From assembly GCA_028274465.1 (NCBI GenBank), contig CM051455.1:38067290-38131289 (forward strand): DNA of 64,000 nucleotides, written 5' to 3'. Shown here piece by piece: positions 53,201 through 64,000 of the stretch. Under the pieces are notes generated by a model. The model ran no database searches. It was not told the DNA's origin and saw nothing but the letters and a program-made list of their open reading frames with translations. How positions within the stretch are numbered: the first letter of the stretch is position 1; the number at the start of each line of letters is the position of its first letter. Origin of the DNA: Plantago ovata. Taxonomy: Eukaryota; Streptophyta; Magnoliopsida; Lamiales; Plantaginaceae. The position numbers and the translations under genes were made by a program.

Positions 53201-56200
53201 CATTGGGTTGACCACCAGCTTTAAGCATTTCATCAAATAATTTAATTGCTTGTTCTACAAGACCTGCACGTGCACATGCTTTGACTAAGGATGACCACGT
53301 CACTGTATCGGGAATGACACCAGATGAAACCATATCTTCTTTAATTTCCAGAGCTTGTCTACACATTTTGGCATCCGCAAGGACCTGTATGTTGATAAGA
53401 TTAGCTTATGGTATTAATGTTCTCGTCCATAGCTTTTTGGACCAGAGAATAGAAGAATAAGAGTTTAAGAATGGAGGACTTTTCCCAGGTGGATGTTGGA
53501 CTTGGTTGAATCCTGAATACCATTGTTTCCTTAAATCAATCACCTATAGTTAGTTTACTTGCAAAAGTATCAGAGTAGTTGGCCATTGCATATAATGCCC
53601 AAAAGAACAGTGTTACTTAACAAGATTGAGTTCATGCGTAGTACATAAAACATGGTGGATCAGAAAAGGAATACTAACAGAGGTAGAGACGAAGACATTG
53701 ACGTGAATGTATTGTTGGGTGAAGATGTATAGTTACTGAAATTAAATAATTAAAAAAATTAAAAACACAGTTATACCTTAATAATGGTGCTGTATGTGAA
53801 AACGTCCAGCTTCAGCTCTCCATTGGACTCCAACTCCTTTACCTCCCTATAGATATCTAGGGCAAGTCCAACTTTTGCAGCAAGACCACATGCTTTCAAA
53901 AGTATGTTGTGAGATGTTATGTTGGCAGTGACACCTAGTTTCTGGACATGGCAATTCAAGGTGAATATACTGAGACAATATTTATTATTTATATATCCAG
54001 CGGAAAAAAAAATTGAAAGAGAATAAATTGGAGCATGGAGGTTAAAATACTCCATTAAGTGTTCGAGCAGGGACTGGAACCAGATGCACCAAACATGTTT
54101 ATTGATGCAAAAATGCACAGAAAGTGGACTAACAGAGAAATGGCGAGCCTTACTTCCATTTGCTTGTAGATGTTGAGTGTGTAGTTCAAATCAACAGCAT
54201 TTACATTCATAACACTGTTGCAGACGTATGCGTTTGGGATCACATTGCAGGTGAGTAACTCCTGCATATATATGATATGTTATTAAGAGGGGAATAATTC
54301 ATTCATGTCTGATTTTCTTCACCATTTTTATTGCTGGAAACATCAATGATAATTTTATATTTCATTCAAATGCATTTGATAAATCACAAGATGAGAGCAT
54401 TCTTTCAGGTACTGGAAAAAATATATATCTCTAGTATAAGACACCAAGAAAATTGTTCAGAGTATTCACACTATATGTTTTATATACAAGTTCTACGGAT
54501 CACATCTCAGCTACACATGCCAGCGGCAATCTACCTATCAGCCCCAAATTTTTAAATCTAATATCTATGTTCTTTCCACTCTAATCTCTCACTGCCTCTC
54601 TCACTTGAATACGTACTGCTCTAGTGGCTAATCACTTGTTCTCTTTGGCCCACAGGATTCACGCCTCTCAATCAGATCATTTTGGTTGGTGATAAGCTTC
54701 ATTTCATTTAAGGTTTTGTAGCATTTGGGGCTTTTCTTGTCATGACATGCATCCCAGAATATTAAACTTACGGGTAACTGCATCAAAATGTCAATTGAAC
54801 AGTTTGGTGGTAGCCATTACTAGTATGAAGTTGATGACACCACAGATTTTGCATCTTGTAGGGCGTTGTGGGGGGTTGGGGCGGGGGTGGAGAAGAAGTA
54901 GCTAGAGTACCTCATAAATGGCTCTTGACTTCCAGTAGTCACCACAAAGACCACATACATCTATCATAGTGCGGTAGACATGCATATTCGGAGAACTTGA
55001 ATTCTGCTTGGATGATTCAAAGACTGCCAGAGCAGACACCAAATCCCTCTCTTTACCAAATTCTAAAATTATTGAACAAATTAGGGAGTCTGCTAGTGGA
55101 GAAATTCCAGCATATCTGCAAATGCCACTTTAAAGCTTTAACAAAATTGTTCACATGAAATGAATACAATATCAAAGAAATAATGCATATGCATGCCAGT
55201 CTCGGATTGCTTTGGTAAGTTTCATCAGTTCTTTAGAGGAATATACACAACAACATAACTGATTCAACAAACAGAGTAAACAAATAGATATCAATTCAAA
55301 TCAGCATCTAAACAAATGCAAGATAATTATAGATAAAATGGCGATGGGACAAGAATTTCAAAGTTCCAATGAGTTAGGACAGAAGATGTATCTCAAGTCT
55401 ACTTTCTGATAAGTTATACTTCCTCCTACCCAGATCAAGTTCCCAGTTTGTTGGTCAGGAAAATAGGGAAAATTGGTAAGTGGAGTATTATTTAAATAAA
55501 GAAATCATAAAAGGAAAAGTGGTAAGTGTAGTATTATCTAAATAATGATATGATAATCATCTTTATCATATCTATGGATGCGTTGTCAAAATCGATTGCT
55601 AACAAAGGATAGGCTCATGAAGATCGGAGTTCAGAAGGATGGTGTGTGCAAAGTCTGTGCGGAACCAGAGATCATTGAGCATCTATTCTTCCGTTGTCTT
55701 TGTCCAAAAGTAAAGGTAATTTGGAAGGCTATTTAGGAGTGGCTTAAAATAGATCACTGCCCAGGAAATTGGCAACATGAACTCACCTGGGTAAAATAAT
55801 AGAGCAATGCAGAGGTAAGAATATGGGAGCAAAGCTATTGAAAATGGCCATAGCAGAGATGTTTTATTCAATTTGGACGGCGAGAACTAAAAGTGTGTTT
55901 GAGCAGCAGCAGCTAAATCCACTCCTGGCCCAACAAGTTATTTTTACTGTTCAGACCAGGGCCCAACAGCCCCAACTCCATACTGGGCTTCATAGATACT
56001 GTGCTCAATTGTAAATGAGTCTTTGTAATTAGTTGTTAAGACTAGTTCTCATGTGTTTGTGTGGTGGTTTGATGGGGTAGCTGCAATCCGTAGGGATTGG
56101 CTTTTGTACGTATTGAGATTTTGGTAATGGAAGAAAGCTTAGTACTATTAAATGGAGAAGAATAAAGAATGAATAAAATATGGATAGTGGGTTGGTTAAC

Positions 56201-58426
56201 TTGTAAATATGAGTGTCTTATAAAAGTTATTAGTAAAGTGGGGTAGAGTGTACGCTTACAAAAAATGGAAATGAGAAGCTTTGTATGGGATACCTAAAAT
56301 GGCAAATGGGAAGCGTTGACTGGGACGAAGTAAGTACTGGTATTAATCTCGCAAAGACTTCATAACAGAGAAAAAAATGATAAAATAAAATACAAAGACA
56401 ATGTGTCTTTCTATGTAGCACCAACACATCTAGGCGCTGAACATATTTGTATCTGTAAGTCTCGGATATATTTTCTCAGATCCTTTTGAAATATACATAT
56501 CCTGCCTTTTAGTTTACTTGTTTTGTAATTGTGATTGGAAGTAAGATTCCCAAGGTTTGGTTAGTTCTTTAAGACTGGAGAGTAAAGACAAAAAGAGTCC
56601 AAATGGATATAAGAACCACTGAACCACTACATTCAGAAGAAAAAAATCCTAGATGTGTATAAACATATGTACAAAATATACTGTATGTAGAAAAAAGAGA
56701 ATAAGAAGATCACCTTATGGCCGCATTAGGGTTCCTCTTGCTAACACAGAGTTTTATGACATCCACTGGTTTCACCAATTCCTTAACTCGAAATCGAAAT
56801 CCTGAACCATAAAAGATTTAAGTCTTATAAAAACCAGTTTTCTTTAAAATTAGAAAACAACCAGTCTTATAAATTAGGGGACTTTACCAAACACTTGGGT
56901 GGATGGTGGTGTGGTTTTTACAAGGAATTCCACTTGGTGAACTAGTTATAGCTCGAAAAAGTTATATTCTGTCTTTCTAAGATCTACTCCAACCGTAACC
57001 TATACTGGGATCAGAATAATTTTAAAGGCAACCATTCCTTAAAAGACTCAAACGAAGCACATCATCTGATCCCTTTGGTGCTCATCAGGGGCATATGTAC
57101 AGTATTTGTAGTGGGCAGCTGACCACACTGGAAAAATAAATTTATTTATTATTAACCTATAAAATATATATTGCAGAAATTGCACCCATAGGTTTCAAGC
57201 CTGAGACTAAAAGGTCATTATTCCTCATAAAAAACACTAGAGCTAAAGTCCAGACGTTAACTTTTATCCTGTTAGAAGTTAGGAAAAAATTCTATTCTGC
57301 CCATTTTGTGTAGTTTTTTACTGAATCATATGTTATCTTTTGTTACTTTGAACCCCCTTAGGAACAATTCCTAGATCCGCCACTAGTGTTCATGCAATCG
57401 AAGCAAAACAATTAACACTGTTAGGATTTCCTAGTATTTTCACTGAACTTGTACAATTACAGAGTATTTTGGAGTGGAACCCATTTAACTGATTCTTCGA
57501 TTCACTATTTTCTGAGGCACTTCACTAATTATTTCGATGTTACACACAGCGGCATTATTACCCCCAAAGTTGACAATCAATTTATACAAATTACCTTGTT
57601 TTCAACTTATTCTATTTTCATCACATTTTTTGCAAACACCACCTTATCAGATTATTCTAATTTTAACCCCATCACATCTGCAGACCCCCATCCAATTCAA
57701 TAAATAGTCAATTCACTTGCAAACAGGCACTAGGTAGCTACACTATCCAATCACATAACCACATTTACTCTCTTTCAATCAATTCCATACGCATTCCATT
57801 TTCGTCCAGTTCAATCAATTATATAAGTTTACTGAAAACAACAACCTAAACAAACGATCGGAAAATACATACAATTCAGTGAAAGAGGGAGTAGTACAGA
57901 ATTTACCAGCAAGTGTTTCCATCAAGCTCACCAGTGTCTCCACTTGACCAGACTCCAACAACCTCCCACACTCTCCTCTAACTGAATCAAACCCAGCTCC
58001 ATCAATCAGCTGCAACGGATCGACACCGAGCTTCAACACCCCCTTAAACAGCACATCACCAACACTCTCAACCTTCCCCTCTCCAATCGCTTTCGCAATT
58101 CCATCTCCTAAACTTCTCGAATTCAGCAGCGACAGAAACTCCGACGAGTTCACACCCGAGGCAACAGCGCTCTCGTAAATCATTAAGAAGTCAGTGAACC
58201 TTCCGTCCTCGGCGAGCTTCGAGGCTAATTGTGTGTGGTACGGTAGGGATTGGCGATTGTACAGTCGAGAAGAGGAAAGGAGAGGAGTGGGAGTGAATTG
58301 GGGGATAGGGTTGGGGTTTGGTCTGGGATGAGGTTGGCTGGTTGCATTGGTGATGGAATGTCGATGGTGTCGACGGCGGTGAGGGAGGGGAGTGGGGTGG
58401 AGGATGGTGGTGGTGAGGACTCTCAT
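50203..58426 (-). CDS. PPR protein like At5g02830, plastid
   Basis: Twelve exons, minus strand: 58426-57907, 56801-56714, 55115-54911, 54261-54154, 53941-53777, 53384-52812, 52541-52476, 52358-52278, 52157-52060, 51870-51663, 51352-51292 and 50528-50203. All have GT-AG borders and consistent phase, giving 832 aa. The His/Pro/Ser-rich start looks like a plastid transit peptide, followed by YHTQLASKLAEDGRFTDF. The middle carries P-type PPR motifs (for example DTVTWSSLVKACARAGLVEQ, STYNILMKACG, HISWSILIDICG, MVTYNTILRARTRYG). The end RRPVNLRRLGVTKESLQHWL matches my memory of the At5g02830 C terminus. The RNA target is unknown. Multi-exon structure is unusual for PPR genes but normal for this one. 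Intact. Confidence 0.9.
55419..56330. mobile_element. Stowaway-like MITE split by a LINE fragment, in PPR intron
   Basis: The left terminus CTTCCTCCTACCCAGATCAA (after TA) and the reverse complement of the right terminus CTTCGTCCCAGTCAACGCTT pair as inverted ends, but they are about 0.9 kb apart. The extra length is LINE-derived sequence at about 55560-56150, so one element sits inside the other. Confidence 0.55.
55560..56150 (+). mobile_element. LINE 3' fragment (zinc-knuckle region)
   Basis: The plus strand reads MKIGVQKDGVCKVCAEPEII then EHLFFRCLCPKV, a C-x2-C...H...C knuckle. It continues to LLKMAIAEMFYSIWTARTKS, the usual post-knuckle helix of plant LINE ORF2, with stops between. It resembles the copy at 63.4 kb. 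Exact ends not found. Confidence 0.65.
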
Positions 58427-58908
58427 TTCCCAGCCAACCGTTATCGGGTGGGTTCGTTTCGGTAACTAACTAGTAAAATATTTGGGGAAATTCAAAATAA
58501 ATGTTTAGATAGGAATGGTGTAGTATTGGTAAAATTACACAATACTCCCACCCACCGTACTGTAACTCGGCTAAAAACGCTTTGACTATACATATACATG
58601 CACTATCACTAATCCATTTTTGTATAACAGAATACATCTTTCACAGTTCACTATAGTAAAGTAGAAGGTACACTTGTTAAAATCAAAATGATATTATTTG
58701 GTTCAAATTAAGAAAGTTTAAAGTCAGAATGGGAGCGAAAGTGGAAACATTTGAGGGGGAGTAAGCAGGTATAGATATATTGCCATATTGGTATTGAGTT
58801 GACTGACTGGTAGTTGGCCTCATGGTCTTGTAGAAGAGAAGAAGTATCCACCCATCCATCCATCCATCATTTATCATTATTAGTTCATTACCAAGGATTA
58901 CAATTTAC

Positions 58909-59355
58909 ATGAAGAAGAACTCACCTGACCTTGCTCTGTCTCCAACCTCAGACGTCACCATCCTGGCTGTAAGTAAAAATGTGACTACAGTACTCCACTA
59001 TCTCTATTTTACTCACTCTCTGAGTCAACTGTTTGTAATGCAAACATTTGATCCAGCAGTTTATCTTCTTGCTTCTCTATTAATTCCTGTCCAGTGATCG
59101 ATCTTTTATCTTCACAAATCACACCATTTAATTAATTTAATTTAATTTATTTTGTCTGTATGTTATTATGTACTTACATCATCTGTATTCATAACCCATT
59201 TTCTCAAATGAAAAACCCACCCAAAAACTTGAATTTTAAGGCTATTATTGATTATTCAACCTTATTAAAATTAAACTAACAACAACCTGCAGCTGGATTC
59301 TCTCTATCCAGGTGGATCAGTTGAATTGACGGGTGTGATTGAAGAAAGCTCTTAG
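58909..59355 (+). promoter_or_regulatory. Spliced upstream ORF in the WRKY44-like leader (40 aa)
   Basis: ATG 58909 opens MKKNSPDLALSPTSDVTILA, ending at a donor GCT|GTAAGT (58968). Joined to an acceptor CCTGCAG at 59292 it continues in phase as LDSLYPGGSVELTGVIEESS and stops at 59353-59355. This leader exon then ends at a donor CCG|GTAAAT (59368). The next exon (from 60306) carries the main ATG at 60333. The splice model is inferred from sequence alone. Confidence 0.45.
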
Positions 59356-60332
59356 CTTTTGCTTTCCGGTAAATCTCCCTCCCCTCCTATTCAGTTTCTT
59401 GATTTCTATTTACGCATTGATTCAACTGTGTGTTTTTTGTGTACTATATTCTTTGAGAGATCTGTTGCATATTCTCCTCCTTCTGATTGATGATAATGTA
59501 TTATTATCCCATTGTTTAAACAAAAGAGACACAGCAAAATGGTTCCGAAAGGGATTCTCTTTTTATATGTAGTTGCGAAGTTAGCTTGGTGAATTAGCAA
59601 CAATTGTGCACTATTTGGGCAGTATCATATAAACTAGGAGCTACGAAAGAAGCACTAGGTGGAGAGACGAGGGAGTACTATTCAATGTTTATAGAAGAAG
59701 ATGATTGTGATAGTTTGCGCGGATAGTTCTTGAATTACACAGTAATACTTATTAAGTTGGAACCATTAGTTTACATTTTCACCTCGAATCTCAGTTCCTA
59801 ATGCTGGTAAACTTGTGTTTATCCACAGAGTTTAAATTTGAATTATCTCGCTTAATTTACATATTTGATCAACATGTCAAAGTAGAAATGCTCAAGGGTT
59901 ACTACTTGTTTCATCCTCTCACGGATCGTTATGTTTACTCAATTTCTTTATAGATTCACAAGTCACATGTTTGTGTTGTATGGCAATTGTGTGTCATTTT
60001 TGAGGTTGGACTTAGAGATTTTATATGGATATGAACGTAAGAGAAGCAAATCTGATATAAGAATGGAGGCAAGGAAGCATATGCTAAGCGTATGTGTTGT
60101 GTTGTCTCCTGTCTAGTTCTCACAATTATCTGTCGGGTACCATGTTACTTTATTACATAGGTTAATTGTGTGCTAATTTAAGCATTTTTATGAATGTTAA
60201 ATAAACGTATAACTATTTTGAATGTGTTGTTCAATTTCAATACATGTAGCTGCAAACCTTTGCTTGACTTCTATAGTAAGTAATAATGCTGATTAAGCTT
60301 TGCAGAAACGAAATCATAAAGCCTGCTTTGTA

Positions 60333-62993
60333 ATGGAAATTGAGGGGGTTGAGAAAACTGTAATAGCGAAACCGGTTGCATGGAGACCTGGATTTTCCGA
60401 TTTCAAGTCCTTTCCGGAGCTGCTTTCTGGTCAAGTTGATGCTGCTCCACCTACTGCTATATCTGAAACTGCAATTGCTGCCATAAGACCAAAGACTGTA
60501 CGATTTAAGCCCAGTGACAGCACCAATTCAGCCGAGGTAACTGCTTCTGTAAACACTTAATTTTTCGTGGGCTTGTTCTTTGTTTTAATAATCTTTTCTT
60601 TTCACCTTAGATGACTTCATCAATTGCATTATTCTTATTGTTCTTTCGGCATCTGATGATTCCAGGTGGAGGTTTCGGGATCTGCTGCTTGCTTTCCTAC
60701 CAATGAAGTGCTAGAACCAACAGTTGTATACAAACCAGTAGCGAAACTTGTATCTAAGATGACTGCATCTTTCCTAGCTAATTTGGTTAGTATGAACTGA
60801 TCATAACCGTAAAACTGAAATTTTTGTGGTTTCAGATTATGGTTGATTATTTAAAGTTTTGAATCACATTGTTTGCTTATATCATGCATTTAATGAAGTG
60901 TTTATTTTGATTTGGTTTCGTATGCACAAACTTCATTCTGTTGCTGTTTCTTTTATCAATTACTATGTACTAAAACGAAAGAATCTACCATTTCAGCCAT
61001 AACAATGACGACGAACTGTATGTCTACATGTTCCAGTGATCTAGACCATCTGCTCTTTATTCATAGTTTCATACTGACCAATTAACCAACTTTTGTTTCA
61101 TTTTATTCATTACAGGGCCAGGGGAGTGGTGGTTTTTGTACTGAACAAGACATTACTACAGTTAGGGGTCATCTGCAACCATCAACTGAAGTTAAGAACC
61201 ATATAGACTCAACTACAGATACTGATCAGTGTCCAATCTCACATGCTAGAGTGAATGCAAAATGTAGATCAGAGAATCTTCCAGATAACCGTGATCGGCC
61301 AGCATATGATGGGCACAATTGGAGAAAGTATGGACAAAAGCAGGTTAAAGGAAGTGAATACGCAAGAAGTTACTACAAATGTACATACCCTAATTGTCCT
61401 GTGAAAAAGAAGGTTGAAATCACAGTAGATGGTCAGATAGCGGAGAGAATCTACAAGGGTGAGCATAACCACTCAAAGCCTCATACTGTAATGAGCACTA
61501 GACTTGATGAACATGTGCAGAGATCTGCATCTGATGCTGTGCAAAATCTGTCCTGTGGAGAGACTGAGAGGCCTCTTTTTTGTAACATCGAAACTTCTGC
61601 AAACCCGACATTCTCCTGTGCTGTTCCACCAGCTAATGATGCTCTTACTGCTACGAACCACAATGCTGGTGTACCGATGTCCAATAATTCTTTTTGCGCA
61701 AGTGAGGACCACGTGGAAGTAAAGGACACTGTGGAAGCAGAAGGCGGCGACTTTATAAGCAAAAGAAGGTCAGAGATTATAAATCGGAAGTGGGGGATTT
61801 TTTTTTTTTTTACAAAGTGATATTTCACCTGGACCCTGTCATTAATATTAATAGCCCACATAAAACCTAGCTCCACTGTGTTATGAGAAATTGCATTGAC
61901 ATCTACTTTTCGGTGCACATTTAACTTTTCGAAGAGGAGGTAGATGCAAGTTTTTGTGTTTATTGCATGGGAGGTACCTGTGATTATGGCGAAATAATAA
62001 GGGAGCGTGTAAATTCTGAAAATTCAGAGTGGTTTGGTGCTATTGTTAATGGAGGGGTGCTTGTGTAAATATCTCTCTTAAGCAAATATGTGAGATTGCT
62101 CATGACCATTTGACTTGATATTAGAGTGACTTTACTAAACCATGCTGCACTAGAACGTTATATAACCTTTCGGTTTGTCCGCAGGAAAGGTGAGAAGAAC
62201 CTGTCATTCAAAGCAGGCGAAGAGAATGCCACACCCGAATCAAGAGCTTTTGTCCAGAACACTACTGATTCCGAGACAACAACTGGAGATGGATTTCGGT
62301 GGAGAAAGTACGGTCAGAAAATTGTGAAGGGAAATTCATATCCAAGGTTTGTATTATGCTACTTGTTCATCATAAGATTGACCGTTGAGACTATGGATGC
62401 CGTGCGAAGTGCCGTCCCTAACGGCTCTGCATAGATAGGGGAGGGGGCAGGCGTAAAATACAGTTCGCACATATATACAGTTTGCAACATTGCATATAAT
62501 TTCGAAATATCACATGTTGATTTCTCTGAATCTTAACATCAGACTTATGTCTTCTGTGGTCTGCACCATATTTTGAGTATTTATACTCGCTAATATTGGA
62601 TTCTATCAAGTTTATCATCTCTTGGCTGAATTTACGTGTTAGATTAGCGTTTATCTTTATGCTTCCGCCTTGTACTCTATCAGACATACTAATTGGACCT
62701 TCTTAGCCTTATTGGCTTTATTACGCATGGTGTTGGTTCTAATGTTGTTTGATTGTTTCTGCAGGAGTTACTATAGATGCACCAGCTCTAAGTGCAGTGC
62801 TAAGAAGTATGTTGAAAAAACATCTGAGACTGGCACGGGCACGTACATAACGACATATGAAGGTGGTCACAACCATGAGATGCCAATAAAAGGTACGCCT
62901 TCAGAGGCATTAAGGGTGAATACCAAGAACAAATCAGCAACAACACACTCAACACTCCAAACACTGGACAAGCAAGATCACTTGGATGCCTGA
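60333..62993 (+). CDS. WRKY44: Group I WRKY transcription factor, WRKY44/TTG2-like
   Basis: Five coding exons, 60333-60536, 60666-60785, 61116-61768, 62185-62346 and 62765-62993, giving 455 aa. The N terminus MEIEGVEKTVIAKPVAWRP and the blocks AAIRPKTVRF and VVYKPVAKLVSK are the TTG2-specific conserved stretches. Two WRKY domains follow. The first has WRKYGQK with C-x4-C...HNH (KCTYPNC ... EHNHSKP). The second has WRKYGQK with RCTSSKC ... GHNHEMP and the conserved intron within PR|SYYRC. SKRRKGEK is a probable nuclear signal. TTG2 acts downstream of the MYB-bHLH-WD40 complex in trichome, seed-coat mucilage and tannin development. I recall AtTTG2 as At2g37260. In the first domain the usual PRSYYKC reads ARSYYKC. 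Intact. Confidence 0.93.
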
Positions 62994-63314
62994 TGTGATG
63001 TAGCTTTCCGAGTAGTTAATAAGTTGCCTGCCTACAACTCCTGATAAGTGATAATAGTATCTTAATTTCTGTATGCCTTAGAAGTAGTGAAAACTCTATG
63101 GTTATTTTGCACAATTTCTTGGTTATTTTACATTTAGGGTCTAGTTCTTATTCTCTCTGGCATCTTATGTACAAATCCATCATCCATGTATGTACTCTGG
63201 TCCTTCACTCTATCTTCTGGCCGGTATGCTGATTTAACGGGATGTACCATCAGCTTTAACTGAATTCAGTAAAAGTACAGTGTGTTTGGCATTTCATTTT
63301 TGGGAATGATATTG

Positions 63315-63783
63315 GAACCAAAATTGTTTACTTCTATTCCAAAACAATCATACAAATCATACACATGTCGATCCGTAGATCCAGACAAACCACAATGGAG
63401 CACTATTCGACTATAGAATTGCTTAGCACCTTAGCCTAAACTATAACAATAACTAAGCAATTTCTTATCTCCAATACAACGAGTCTGGACAACATGTTTA
63501 ATTTCATCTACAATATGCATATTGAAAGGCATCTGATTAAATAACTTCATGTTCCTCACCTTCCACAATGCATAAACTGTTTCTGTAAACAGCATCTTCA
63601 ATAGTTGTGCCTTCACTGATTTCCCTTTTGCTTCTTTCAAAATCCATTCCAACTCAAGTTAAAAGCTTTCTGTAAAGTGTAAACAGCATCTTCAATGGTT
63701 GATGTGCATCCAGACTATCCAGTTTAGTAAACTGGACCATACAGCCCGCATACTTCCACAACAGAAGAACAAGTGCTGCACGC
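63315..63783 (-). mobile_element. 5'-truncated LINE insertion with 17-bp TSD
   Basis: The direct repeat TTTTGGGAATGATATTG at 63298-63314 and 63784-63800 brackets 469 bp. The minus frame 63652-63431 reads MEWILKEAKGKSVKAQLLKM then ETVYALWKVRNMKLFNQ, the ORF2 C-terminal block also seen at 4.6 and 55.9 kb. It lies about 320 bp past the WRKY stop codon. Confidence 0.85.
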
Positions 63784-63800
63784 TTTTGGGAATGATATTG

Positions 63801-64000
63801 AATTTCTGTGAAAGTTGAGTTTTGTCACGAATGGTTAAAGGGTTTGGTTTAGGTTTGAGAAATTCTGTTCGATATTTGAATTTTTATTTTAACCTGTGAT
63901 ATTTATTTATTTATTTATTTTTTTTCAAAGGTTAATCAGATTACTTCCACGTAACGTCAGTAATTACAGACAAAAGCAGACTGCTACTGGGAACCTCAGA
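63801..64000. other. Window end, no gene seen
   Basis: AT-rich with a TTTA/T run at 63900-63926. The last 60 bp are less AT-rich but no frame could be supported. Confidence 0.4.

Noticed and set aside
61481-61918. Minus-strand frames over the WRKY exon
   Set aside because: They are antisense to a clear WRKY domain with no splice or promoter support.

Overview
This is an AT-rich nuclear window from a flowering plant, almost certainly a core eudicot. It has long multi-exon genes with GT-AG introns, plastid-type pentatricopeptide (PPR) proteins, a group I WRKY factor and an ICR/RIP-type ROP effector. Its background of Stowaway-like MITEs, 5'-truncated LINEs and a solo LTR is also typical of a plant genome. 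I cannot name the species.

Nine host genes are well supported. Left to right they are: the 3' part of a DEAD-box RNA helicase like RH57/ROK1 (+, 1-6164); a membrane-anchored alpha/beta hydrolase (-, 7213-11740); an ICR/RIP coiled-coil ROP effector (+, 15813-18655); the MCM8 DNA helicase (+, 22111-31288), tail to tail with an intronless PPR gene like HCF152 (-, 31907-34129); an intronless TATA-binding-protein paralogue (-, 35446-36042); an NF-YB subunit (-, 39811-42478); a 12-exon PPR gene like At5g02830 (-, 50203-58426); and a WRKY44/TTG2-like factor (+, 60333-62993). A small unidentified gene lies at 49650-49880.

From memory, the Arabidopsis counterparts fall into two series. RH57, the hydrolase, MCM8 and HCF152 lie at At3g09720, At3g09690, At3g09660 and At3g09650. 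NF-YB8, ICR2 and TTG2 lie at At2g37060, At2g37080 and At2g37260. Here the two series are interleaved, so the window looks like one unfractionated ancestral block.

The gene-poor stretch 42.8-49.6 kb is the most unusual part. Two diverged copies of a Ulp1-protease-like gene lie head to head as a roughly 1.3-kb inverted repeat around a spacer of about 31 nt (44.86-47.49 kb). A lone exon of the ribosome-biogenesis gene RRP5 and some unidentified exon-like pieces lie beside it. Other points of note are the TBP retrogene with a LINE inserted beside its TATA box, a cluster of three E2F sites upstream of MCM8, a one-base frame problem in MCM8 next to a 100-bp intron, a spliced upstream ORF in the WRKY leader, and several retroelement insertions with readable target-site duplications.
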